From: Ignavibacteria bacterium
Lineage (GTDB): Bacteria > Bacteroidota > Ignavibacteria > Ignavibacteriales > SURF-24
Length of the DNA stretch: 64,000 bases
NCBI GenBank assembly: GCA_025612245.1
Contig: JAAXKQ010000002.1
Location: 248,001 to 312,000, forward strand
Direction of reading: 5' to 3'
Shown in pieces: positions 56,594-64,000 of the stretch. Every line of letters starts with the position of its first letter. Position 1 is the stretch's first letter. The position numbers and the translations under genes are program-made. The notes under the pieces are model-generated. The model saw nothing but the letters and a program-made list of their open reading frames with translations, had not been told where the DNA came from and made no database searches.

Positions 56594-56663
56594 CTAATTG
56601 CTTTCAGTTTGCGGAGCTGATATAAAGCCCAGAATGCCATCTGGGCTTTTTTCTTTTTAAATG
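56581..56663 (+). repeat. Copy B of the tRNA-tail/terminator repeat
   Basis: Two linked identities. Bases 56581-56617 (CATAAAACAGG...GCGGAGC) are identical over 37 bases to 60634-60670 in copy C. Bases 56611-56663 match copy A over 52 of 53 positions, including the terminator hairpin 56624-56633 with 56640-56649. Copy B therefore bridges the two families. No complete tRNA precedes it. Confidence 0.9.
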
Positions 56664-56771
56664 GGCAGAGCATTCGGCTCTTATCCCGAAAGCTTTCGGG
56701 ATGCAGGTCCCTGGACCCTGCCTGCGGAGCCTTTAGACCCAGGTTTTAGCCGGGCCCTTTCTTCTTAAATG
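56660..56771 (+). pseudogene. Decayed tRNA-Asn-like sequence plus a second degenerate tail
   Basis: ATGGGCAGAGCATTCGGC then TTATCCCGAA matches the D-arm and anticodon arm of the intact tRNA; GCAGGT...CCCTGC and CTGCGGAGC match the T-arm and acceptor end. The 5' acceptor strand is missing, and the anticodon loop is enlarged with an inserted CGAAAGCTTTCG palindrome. It is followed by a degenerate copy of the terminator tail (GACCCAGG...CCGGGCCC, TTCTTCTTAAATG). Not a functional tRNA. The 56397-56570 stretch before copy B holds nothing else recognisable. Confidence 0.75.
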
Positions 56772-57769
56772 CCCCGGCGTTTTAACTGCCTGAAGCTAAT
56801 TAACTTTTTCTGTTCCTCATCCCAGAGATGAAGCATCATGCTCCTGAAACTTTTGCGGATGGTTAAAACAGGTGCCTTCTGCAGCGCGGGATTTTTCCTG
56901 TGGCATTTCTCCAGTAAGTAATTCGGTATCCCGGGATTTAAATGATGGATATGATGGAAACCGATGTTGCCGGAAAACCATTGCAGGATTTTGGGTAATT
57001 TGTAATATGAACTGCCCTGAATGGCCGCTTTGGAATAATCCCACTCCTCTTTTTTTGCCCAATATGTGTCCTCGAACTGATGCTGGATGTAAAACAGCCA
57101 GTTGCCGATTGAGGTTGAAATAAATATTATGGGAAGCTGTATAAGCAGAAACATTTTCAGACTTACCAGCCATATCATAGTTCCTACCAGCAGTATCAGC
57201 ACCAGGTCTGTCCAGTATATATTCGGCTCAACTTTTTTCAAGGCTTTATCTTTTGAAGTCGGGAACCTGTACCAGATAATGAAAATAATTGCGGGAATAA
57301 AAAGGAATAAAAACAATGGATGGCGGTAAAGCCTGTACTTGACCTTTTCCCATTTGGACTTTTGCAGGTATTCCTTTACTGTTACAGTGTAAACATCCCC
57401 AATGCCCCTGCCTTCAAGATTGCCGGCATTGGCATGATGGATGCCATGACCCCGTCTCCAGTAAAAATACGGAGTCCAGGTAAAAAAACTGCAGAACAAA
57501 CCTGTTATGTTATTTGCTTTTTTTGATTTGAAAAATGAACCGTGACCGCAGTCGTGCTGAATTATAAAAATCCGCACCAGAAGGCCAGCCTCGGGTATGG
57601 CCAACAGAAGTGTCAGCCAATAGCTGTATCCGACAGAAAGGTACATTAAATACCAGGTGAGAAAAAAGGGGATGAATGAATTGAGAACCTGCCAGACACT
57701 TTTCCATGCCCGCGATGTCTGATAATCCGCAAGCGTGCTTCTCCAACTTCCTGAGTTGGTATTACCCAT
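56765..57769 (-). CDS. Membrane fatty acid desaturase family protein
   Basis: 334 residues with four or more membrane helices. The three histidine boxes of the di-iron desaturase family are present: HDCGH (in IQHDCGHGSFF), HGIHHANAG and HHIHHLNPGIP. It introduces a double bond in membrane lipid acyl chains or a related substrate. ATG 57769 is chosen because the 40-residue upstream extension lacks family features and AAAGG precedes it. It reads toward copy B of the tRNA-tail repeat and is 227 bases downstream of the P-type ATPase on the same strand. Confidence 0.88.
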   Translation of the reverse strand: MGNTNSGSWRSTLADYQTSRAWKSVWQVLNSFIPFFLTWYLMYLSVGYSYWLTLLLAIPEAGLLVRIFIIQHDCGHGSFFKSKKANNITGLFCSFFTWTPYFYWRRGHGIHHANAGNLEGRGIGDVYTVTVKEYLQKSKWEKVKYRLYRHPLFLFLFIPAIIFIIWYRFPTSKDKALKKVEPNIYWTDLVLILLVGTMIWLVSLKMFLLIQLPIIFISTSIGNWLFYIQHQFEDTYWAKKEEWDYSKAAIQGSSYYKLPKILQWFSGNIGFHHIHHLNPGIPNYLLEKCHRKNPALQKAPVLTIRKSFRSMMLHLWDEEQKKLISFRQLKRRGI

Positions 57770-57995
57770 ATTTGAAAGACCTTTATGAAATCTATACGAC
57801 AAAACCGGAATATATCGCCATGTGTATATTGTTAAATTATTGGATTTGTTTATTCCATTTATGATACGGACTATATGTAGGAACAGCAAGATACTTTTAT
57901 TTGCACCTTGGGGAAAATGAATATTGGGGAGGAAAAATAAAATAATATTCCTTAGCAGCAGTCAAATTTAATTAAGTACTCGGTTTATCATGCCC

Positions 57996-60518
57996 TTAAA
58001 ACCTCACTCTCTCATAGAAAATCTTCTTTACAATTTCCGCGGTGATAATGTATAATAGAACTATTAATCCGATAAGAAGAATGAATGAGAGCGGAAGCGG
58101 GGCAAATCCCAAAATGCCGGCAACCGGGCTGTAAGGCAAACCAAGGGTTATAATTGCAATCGATAAGGTTGTAATTAATAAATATTTCCCGGGCCGGCTT
58201 TTGAAAGCAGGCATCCGGCTTCGTATGATCAGGACGATCAATGATGCGGAAACAACCGATTCAACAAACCAGCCTGTCCTAAACTGAATCTCAGTTGCAT
58301 TAAGAAAAAGAAGAAGTAAGCCGAAAGTAAGATAATCGAACAGCGAGCTTACAATTCCAAAAGTAATCATGAATTTCCGGATCACTTTAATATCCCAGCG
58401 CCTAGGACGGCTTATCATTTCCTGGTCCACGCTGTCGGTTGCAATTGTCATTTCAGGAAAATCGGTCATCAGATTTGTAAGCAAAATCTGCTTTGGAAGC
58501 AGCGGCAGAAAAGGCAGAATAAGTGAAACTCCCGCCATGCTAAACATATTTCCAAAATTTGCGCTGGTGGCCATAAAAACATATTTAAGCGTATTGGCAA
58601 ATGTTGCCCTTCCTTCCAGGACACCCTGCACTAGAACACCCAGGTCTTTTTCGAGCAGTACAATATCCGCCGCTTCCTTGGCCACATCCACAGCGCTGTG
58701 GACGGAAATACCTACATCGGCGGCATGAATTGCTGAAGCATCATTAATGCCGTCGCCCATGTATCCGACCACATTGCCAGCCTTTTTAAGGGCAATAATG
58801 ATCCTCTCTTTTTGATTTGGTTCTATTTCAGCAAAGACCTCCACCTCCCCAACCTTTCTTATAAGCGAAGCGTCGCTCAGCCGGCCAAGTTCTGATCCGG
58901 TAAGTATTTTCGCGTTATTTAATCCCACCTGCCGGCTGACGTTTGCCGCAACCAGATGATTGTCACCCGTGATGACTTTAAGCGCAACACCAAGCTTCTT
59001 CAGATTTATAATTGTGTTTATGACGTTTGGCTTTGGCGGATCAAAAAGAATGAGGAATCCGGAAAATGTCATTTCAGTTTCCTCATCCTTACCGAACTGT
59101 GAATCCGGAGGAATATTCCGGTAAGCAACACCCAGAGTACGGAATCCATTATTGCTAAATTCCTCAAATTTCTTTTGAATTAGCCCAAGCATGGTAGAAA
59201 TATCGGAAATGGTTCCATCGCTGGCTTCCACCTTCCTACAGATATCAAGTATATTCTGCAAAGCGCCCTTGGTCACCATCAGAGATTTATTATCATGTGA
59301 AACCAGAATGCTCAATCTTTTACGGATAAAATCGTACGGGATTTCTTTCAGTTTATTATATCCTGAAAGGTCGTGCCTGCGGTAGCTGCGGATAGCTTCA
59401 TCTATCGGGTTCTGAAAACCTGTTTCGTAAAAAGCGTTTATGTAAGCATTCAGGAGGACTTTCTCGCTCTCAGAGCCGTCAATATCAAGGGCCGACTTCA
59501 GTTGTACAACCCCTTCGGTCAATGTTCCGGTTTTATCCGAGCAGATTACGTTCATGCTGCCGAAGTTTTCAATTGAGGAAAGGCGTTTGACTATGACCTT
59601 CTTTTCAGCCATCCTTTTAGCACCGTGGGAGAGATTTATGCTGATGATGGCAGGAAGCAGCTGTGGGGTCAGTCCTACTGCAAGGGCTAAGGAAAACAAG
59701 AATGAATCCAGAACCGGACGCACCAGATAGACGTTAATGGCAAAAATGGATACCACAAGAAGCAGCGTTACTTCCATAAGGAAGTAGCCGAACCGGCGGA
59801 TACCAAGCTCAAATTCAGTTTCCAAAGGCCGGAGTTTAAGCCTCTCCGATACTTTTCCCAACTCAGTATCTTTACCCGTGTGCACAATCAGCACGCTGGC
59901 AATGCCGTTAACAACATGTGTACCCATCCAGAGGGAATTTGTACGCTGGCTTAGCTGTGTATCCCGAGGCAGCACAACAGGGGCTTTTTCAACCGGGAAT
60001 GTTTCGCCGGTTAAAATGGCTTCATCTACGAAAAGGTCATTTGAATCCAGCACGAGCGAATCGCCCGGAATAATGTCGCCTGCATTCAGCTTGACAATAT
60101 CTCCCGGCACAACCTCTTCAACATAAATATCAACTAAAGTACCATTACGCATCACCGCGGCTTTTGTCTGCACAATTGAAAGCAGTTTCTTTATAGCGTT
60201 CGAGGCGCTATACTCCTGCCAGAACCCAAGCAGGCCGCTTACAATAACTATAGACAGAATGATAAAGGCATCAACCCGATCGTGAAGGAAAAATGATAAT
60301 ATGGTTGCGAATAATAGTATAAGGATTATGGGGCTTTTGAATTGAGATATTAAAAGCGAAAGCGCGCTGGAGCTTTTAGCGGGCCTCAGCTGGTTCGTTC
60401 CCAAAAGTGCGATCCGCCTTTTGGCTTCAGCGCTGGAAAGTCCTTCTTTAGTCGATCCAAGCATCTTTAGCAAATCTTCAGCTGGCAGGCTCCAAAATTC
60501 AACAGGGGGCTGGTTCAT
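57996..60518 (-). CDS. Magnesium-translocating P-type ATPase (MgtA-like)
   Basis: 840 residues from ATG 60518, preceded by AAAGGA; the longer frame from TTG 60578 is less likely. The N-terminal cation ATPase domain (WSLPAEDLLKMLGS) precedes actuator ILTGETFPVEK, the phosphorylated aspartate in CSDKTGTLTEG, the hinge MGDGINDASAIHAADVGISV, and C-terminal helices with ILLTNLMTDFPEMTIATD, the P3B (MgtA/MgtB) signature. It would import Mg2+ at the inner membrane. It is located in the accessory region between tRNA-tail copies B and C; no MgtC or mgtA leader is seen. Confidence 0.92.
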   Translation of the reverse strand: MNQPPVEFWSLPAEDLLKMLGSTKEGLSSAEAKRRIALLGTNQLRPAKSSSALSLLISQFKSPIILILLFATILSFFLHDRVDAFIILSIVIVSGLLGFWQEYSASNAIKKLLSIVQTKAAVMRNGTLVDIYVEEVVPGDIVKLNAGDIIPGDSLVLDSNDLFVDEAILTGETFPVEKAPVVLPRDTQLSQRTNSLWMGTHVVNGIASVLIVHTGKDTELGKVSERLKLRPLETEFELGIRRFGYFLMEVTLLLVVSIFAINVYLVRPVLDSFLFSLALAVGLTPQLLPAIISINLSHGAKRMAEKKVIVKRLSSIENFGSMNVICSDKTGTLTEGVVQLKSALDIDGSESEKVLLNAYINAFYETGFQNPIDEAIRSYRRHDLSGYNKLKEIPYDFIRKRLSILVSHDNKSLMVTKGALQNILDICRKVEASDGTISDISTMLGLIQKKFEEFSNNGFRTLGVAYRNIPPDSQFGKDEETEMTFSGFLILFDPPKPNVINTIINLKKLGVALKVITGDNHLVAANVSRQVGLNNAKILTGSELGRLSDASLIRKVGEVEVFAEIEPNQKERIIIALKKAGNVVGYMGDGINDASAIHAADVGISVHSAVDVAKEAADIVLLEKDLGVLVQGVLEGRATFANTLKYVFMATSANFGNMFSMAGVSLILPFLPLLPKQILLTNLMTDFPEMTIATDSVDQEMISRPRRWDIKVIRKFMITFGIVSSLFDYLTFGLLLLFLNATEIQFRTGWFVESVVSASLIVLIIRSRMPAFKSRPGKYLLITTLSIAIITLGLPYSPVAGILGFAPLPLSFILLIGLIVLLYIITAEIVKKIFYERVRF

Positions 60519-60633
60519 ACCGAGCATCCTTTGTAAAATATTCCGTTTACCTTTCTCAATACAAAACCCTAAGTACAAACGATAATAGAAGTTAGCAAAA
60601 TATTTGAATAAATGACATAAGATCGTGATGGGT

Positions 60634-60720
60634 CATAAAACAGGTTCTAATTGCTTTCAGTTTGCGGAGCAAGACTAAAGGCCTGATATGCCATTCAAGG
60701 TTTTTTCTTTCCCAAAAAAC
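60634..60720 (+). repeat. Copy C of the tRNA-tail/terminator repeat (decayed)
   Basis: Bases 60634-60670 are identical to 56581-56617. The tail after GCGGAGC (GACTAAAGG...ATGCCATTCAAGGTTTTTTCTTT) aligns with the terminator part of A and B, but the hairpin is reduced to about five pairs with a bulge. It stands upstream of the ATPase gene (minus) and of the damaged transglutaminase gene (plus). The remaining bases 60519-60633 and 60721-60790 show nothing else. Confidence 0.85.
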
Positions 60721-60790
60721 TTTGATAATATTACATCATTTATTAAATTACTCCAGGGATTCTTGTGTTTCTTACCTTTATTGGGATTTT

Positions 60791-61436
60791 ATGGATTTAA
60801 GGATTAATAAACTTATCTCACTATTATTTTTATTGGTGTAAAGTTTTGCATTATTGCAACTCCTGTATATTCATCAGCTCCTTTTCTTACAGCATTTCTT
60901 ATCACAATCAGTCCGTATTTGATTTAGAAAAAACTCCTGAAAGCAAGATAAACATAGGGAAATGGGCGCTTGTAATTGAAAAAGAATATAATCCCTCTAT
61001 AGATATTCAGTTTTACCAGAAAAAGCTTCAGGGAATGGCCCAGGAGATAAACAAAATGCTCGCAGGAAGGACTAAGGATATGGATAAGTTCCTTGCAGTA
61101 AAGACATTCCTTTATGAACCTGGCCCGTGGAACAACTATAAACCATTCAGCTATGACTTAAATGACCCACTTGGAAACATTCTTGACAGGCAGCTAATAA
61201 GCTCATACATTGATACAAGAAAGGGGAACTGTGTCAGCATGCCGACACTGTTTCTTACTCTTATGGAACTTGTTGACCCGAAGGTGAACTTCTGCGCTAT
61301 AAAGGCTCCGCTTCACCTGTTCTGCAGATTAAAAGACAGACAAACAGGTGATGTGTGGAATGTTGAGACAACAAACGGCGGTAATCCAGCAAGAAAGCAG
61401 TGGTACATTGACCTGCAGAGATTGGTTATAAGATGA
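60791..61436 (+). pseudogene. Transglutaminase-like protein, damaged 5' end
   Basis: From 60846 a frame of 196 codons contains a transglutaminase-like core: RKGNCVSMPTLFLTLMEL (Cys), IKAPLHLFCRL (His) and WNVETTNGG (acid), preceded by KTFLYEPGPWNNYKPFSYDL. The natural start seems to be ATG 60791, which encodes a signal-like MDLRINKLISLLFLLV but hits TAA at 60839; a frameshift is needed to join the two. The protein also ends soon after the catalytic acid. It is probably a non-functional remnant, although TTG 60846 could start a leaderless version. Confidence 0.55.
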
Positions 61437-61597
61437 AAACATCAAAAGAAACTCATACGAAAGAAGAAAAGGAGATTGAGGATTATGAAAAAGAATCCCG
61501 CACTTATATTGATAAGGCAATCTCTCTTGGATGGAAAGAGCAAAGCAGGGAAAACCGTGAAAAATACCTGGAATCGGTAAAAAATAAAATAAATTAA
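61433..61597 (+). CDS. Small charged ORF of 54 residues
   Basis: ATG overlaps the transglutaminase stop as ATGA. The product is hydrophilic and helical, with KTSKETHTKEEKEIEDYEKE, SRTYIDKAISLGWKEQ and REKYLESVKNKIN. No family recognised. The tight coupling suggests it is part of the same broken gene pair, possibly a short partner or the detached end of the upstream protein. Confidence 0.4.
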   Translation: MKTSKETHTKEEKEIEDYEKESRTYIDKAISLGWKEQSRENREKYLESVKNKIN

Positions 61598-61633
61598 CGA
61601 TTGTAAAATTCAATACACTTCTTAGGAGAAATA

Positions 61634-62553
61634 ATGAAACTTTCAGTTACACTATTGTTACTTCTACTAGTACTAAGTTCATTTACTTACTCACAGTCAA
61701 ACCCGTTTCAAGTTCAGGCCGTACTGCCCTGATACTCTCTTAAATGAAAATAAAGCAGAAGAATTGGATATAAGGGATCTTGCAAATAATCTGTCTGCAA
61801 GGTGGCTTTCGGTTGACCCTTTGGCTGATAAATACCCTGGGTGGTCTCCTTATAATTATTGTGTAAATAATCTGCTCAGGGTTATTGATCCTGATGGAAT
61901 GAAAGTTCGTATATGCACAGGTGAAACTAATGAGAATGGGGATTTTAGTGTATATTACCTATACGGCTGGAATGGAATATAAAGGGGACAATATTTTTGT
62001 TTCAACTGTTATTAGTTCATTAAATAAAATGGGTTCAGTTAAAATTGGAGGAGATGTTCTGTCATCTTTAATAAATTCCTCAAATGCATTTTCTTTCCCA
62101 AATATAATCTCTGAGGGTGGCTCAAATACCTTGCAGTTCATCCCGAGTGAGAATGGTGGTGGTGCTATTTATGCTGCTTCAATGCTTAATTTTAATAGTG
62201 GTACTAATCTTGAGAACGTATCTCACGAGTTATATCATGGTTATCAGTCCGAGAATGGCGGAATCAAGGGTGTCAATAGTGAAGTCGAGGCTTACTTATT
62301 TAGTCGGGGCGTGACATCGACATGTACCAAGATGTTGATGAGTTTTTCGGGCAATTCTTCATCAAGTGGTAAACAATATTCAGACGCCATGAACAATTTG
62401 ATATTTAGTGAGAAATTTGACAAAGTGGATTTCAACACTGCAGTAAATTCATTCAAGTCAGGAACTCCAGCGGGAAATCTTTATAAAAATTCAAAGATAT
62501 ATAAAGACTTTTCCCCAACCATCGGTGAATTTTTCCCATTAATCAGGTGGTAG
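61634..62553 (+). pseudogene. Orphan RHS C-terminal tail with HExxH metallopeptidase toxin domain, frameshifted
   Basis: ATG 61634 after AGGAGA encodes a signal peptide ([19 protein letters not shown]) and stops at 61730-61732. In another frame follows [20 protein letters not shown], then the RHS core end [20 protein letters not shown] and [13 protein letters not shown] (to 61982). A third frame continues with [20 protein letters not shown] and a domain with SHELYHGYQ...NSEVEAY, a zincin-type HExxH plus downstream Glu, to 62553. Two one-base shifts thus break an otherwise colinear protein of about 300 residues. No RHS repeat body is present. Confidence 0.7.
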
Positions 62554-62554
62554 T

Positions 62555-63025
62555 ATGAAAATGTTATTTTTAATCATTTTTATCATTGCAAAATCAGCCC
62601 TTCCTCTGTTGGCCCAGGATACTTTAGATTGTCCAGTTCAGAATTTTGATATTCCATTTGAAATTAAAGATGATCCGAATATAAGGATATCATTTCCTGA
62701 AAATTTCTTCTCAAAAGGGGTAAAAGGCATTGCTTTTGCACCAGTGCTGGTTGATGGGAAAGGGACACTGATAAAATATTGTGTTAATGCCATCCGCATT
62801 CAGGATTCTACAAAAAAAAATTCTCTGGTTTATACAGATTACAATATGAAACTGGAAAATATTAATGGGATATCTGCAGAAATGCCAATTGAGAAATATC
62901 CTTATTATATACGATTCATCGTAGAAGAAATTTACAAAAAAATTAAAATGATAAAATTTTTTTCTGATAAACCAGTATCAGCAAAAAAACAGTATCAATT
63001 TTCAGTTATCTTCAAGATGGAGTAA
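62555..63025 (+). CDS. Exported protein of unknown function, candidate immunity protein
   Basis: 156 residues with a signal peptide (KMLFLIIFIIAKSALPLLAQ). The body KGIAFAPVLVDGKGTLIKYC and ISAEMPIEKYPYYIRFIVEEIYKKI resembles the short TonB-C-like fold, but this is uncertain. It starts one base after the toxin-domain stop, the classical position for an immunity gene, and is exported, which would suit a toxin acting in the periplasm. No known immunity family is recognised. Confidence 0.5.
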   Translation: MKMLFLIIFIIAKSALPLLAQDTLDCPVQNFDIPFEIKDDPNIRISFPENFFSKGVKGIAFAPVLVDGKGTLIKYCVNAIRIQDSTKKNSLVYTDYNMKLENINGISAEMPIEKYPYYIRFIVEEIYKKIKMIKFFSDKPVSAKKQYQFSVIFKME

Positions 63026-63037
63026 GAACCTGCCTGA

Positions 63038-63232
63038 AATAATTCAAGATTATATAAGTTTGAGGTTCAAGATAGCATACTTGACAAATATGAGTTTTGG
63101 AATATTGATTTGGAAAGATGTATATTTTTTGTGGGACGGAGAGTAAATGGTGAATTCAATAGTTTTTACAAAGAATTGAAGCCCAAATATTGTGCTCTGA
63201 ACTCCAATTGCCAAAACAATGGTATTATTTGA
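63038..63232 (+). pseudogene. Coding remnant without a start
   Basis: An open frame of about 63 codons after a TGA reads RLYKFEVQDSILDKYEFW, RCIFFVGRRVNGEFNSFYK and PKYCALNSNCQNNGII before a stop. It has protein-like composition but no ATG, GTG or TTG at its beginning. It is probably the 3' end of a lost gene similar in style to the upstream exported protein. Family unknown. Confidence 0.4.
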
Positions 63233-63307
63233 CTGTATAAAAGATATTAGTCTTCATAAAAATCCGCAACTTATAACAAAGATTATTATCTTCCTTGTTA
63301 AGGGAAA

Positions 63308-63435
63308 AGGTTCTAACTTCATTCAGCCAGCGGAGCTAATTAAAGCCCTGAATGCCATCGGGGCTTTTCATATGGGCAGAGAGCATTCGGATGTTATTCC
63401 GAAAGCTTTCGTGATGCAGGCATGAGGCCCTCTTG
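63308..63435 (+). repeat. Copy D of the tRNA-tail/terminator repeat with decayed tRNA body
   Basis: AAGGTTCTAACTTCATTCAG-CCAGCGGAGC aligns with the 37-base segment of B and C. The hairpin AAAGCCCTGA (63342-63351) with TCGGGGCTTT (63358-63367) is kept through a T:G pair, with the same ATGCCA loop. ATGGGCAGAGAGCATTCGG, TTATTCCGAAAGCTTTCG and GATGCAGG then align with the decayed tRNA at 56660. Bases 63436-63484 are C-rich spacer with nothing else recognisable. Confidence 0.75.
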
Positions 63436-63484
63436 CAGTGTGGATACATCCCCCCCACGGGAAAACCCCGGAGGTAAAATTTAC

Positions 63485-64000
63485 TCAGTATTTATTTAAT
63501 TCATTGAGCGCTGCATCAACTTCCGGATCCTTCCCTGAAAAGAAACTTTCAGATTTTACAGGCACTATGATCTCGGGGAGGATAAACATCCTGCTGTCAT
63601 TTATGCTTATCGGCTGATTGAATCCGGATGAAATTGTTCCCCGAAGGCCTGAAAACGGCAGTTTGAAGGGCCGTTCATTCCCGTAATGGTTCGGCTTTGA
63701 GCCCGTTTTCTCACCCAAAAAAAAAGCATTGGTCCATTGATCTATTCGTGATGCAAAAGTCTGTGCAGCCGAAAAAGTCATCCTTCCAACCAGTACAGCT
63801 ATTCTGCCGCCTTCCACGTCGAAGCTCACGCATGTCCTGAACAGTTCATCTGCCTTTGATGCTTCACCGCCATTATTATACCGTAAGTCCAGTATCATCT
63901 TCTTATATGGTTTTAACAGATTTCTTAATTCCTTCCCGAAATCTTTCAGAGTCTTTTCCTGGGAATCATTCATCGAATTTACGGCCACATAAAGCACGTT
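63485..64000 (-). CDS. S41 family peptidase, C-terminal part (N-terminus outside window)
   Basis: At least 171 residues of a tail-specific-protease-type serine peptidase. It shows KKMILDLRYNNGGEASKADELF, the conserved strand and loop, and AVLVGRMTFSAAQTFASRID with the catalytic serine of the S41 core, then FLGEKTGSKPNHYG. The frame is open to the window edge, so the start and the N-terminal domain lie beyond 64000. It ends 50 bases from copy D of the repeat, at the edge of the accessory region. Confidence 0.82.
   Translation of the reverse strand, partial: NVLYVAVNSMNDSQEKTLKDFGKELRNLLKPYKKMILDLRYNNGGEASKADELFRTCVSFDVEGGRIAVLVGRMTFSAAQTFASRIDQWTNAFFLGEKTGSKPNHYGNERPFKLPFSGLRGTISSGFNQPISINDSRMFILPEIIVPVKSESFFSGKDPEVDAALNELNKY

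Overview
The window looks like chromosomal DNA of an Ignavibacteria-type member of the Bacteroidota/Chlorobiota group. The evidence is type IX secretion (T9SS) C-terminal sorting domains with the NYPNPFNP signature at 39.6 and 54.5 kb, a PorV/PorQ-family protein, a SusC-like TonB receptor, an S46 dipeptidyl peptidase, the GlmU-like nucleotidyltransferase variant common in Bacteroidota, and a fused hisIE. About the first 54.7 kb is mostly compact core genome with short overlaps, good Shine-Dalgarno (SD) sites and hairpin terminators. The last 9 kb is accessory and partly decayed.

Layout. 0-1.8 kb: end of a histidine operon (hisA-hisF-hisIE). 2.0-6.3 kb: a ferredoxin and a geranylgeranyl-reductase-type flavoprotein, followed at once by a soluble PAS histidine kinase and a sigma-54 activator. 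6.4-15.9 kb: L31, GlmU-like enzyme, RsmB, RodZ-like protein, DNA ligase, STAS protein, sodium symporter, HAD phosphatase. 15.9-25.7 kb: c-di-AMP phosphodiesterase (PgpH type), XerD, M50 protease, then an envelope-glycan group (SPOR lipoprotein, MsbA-like ABC exporter, an O-antigen ligase carrying an inserted beta-propeller, a glycosyltransferase). 25.8-30.3 kb: S46 peptidase and RecG. 30.6-34.5 kb: an operon of two D-Ala-D-Ala-ligase-like ATP-grasp enzymes, a GNAT acetyltransferase and a lysine 2,3-aminomutase. 34.6-39.5 kb: thioredoxin-like protein, NAD kinase, DUF1844 protein, and a type III polyketide synthase-methyltransferase-flavoprotein operon. 39.6-41.8 kb: a nine-heme secreted cytochrome with a T9SS tail. 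42.2-44.9 kb: an NRAMP-related transporter and a soluble MgtE-like regulatory protein behind a structured leader. 46.4-54.7 kb: TonB receptor, secreted FN3-like protein, PorV/PorQ protein and a T9SS-sorted propeller/CBM protein, probably one outer-membrane uptake system.

The region after tRNA-Asn (54981-55052) is the most unusual. The last bases of the tRNA plus the terminator behind it recur at about 56.6, 60.65 and 63.3 kb, two of them with a decayed tRNA body. These repeats punctuate small accessory modules: a broken lipoprotein and a barrel-like protein; a fatty acid desaturase and an Mg-type P-ATPase; a damaged transglutaminase and an orphan RHS-tail metallopeptidase toxin with a possible exported immunity protein; then an S41 peptidase. 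This looks like repeated acquisition at one tRNA site.

Functional themes that join up are magnesium handling (MgtE-like protein plus NRAMP-related transporter plus P-ATPase), envelope glycan assembly, and small-molecule synthesis (ATP-grasp/KamA operon and type III PKS operon). All functions are read from motifs, length and context; no search was run.
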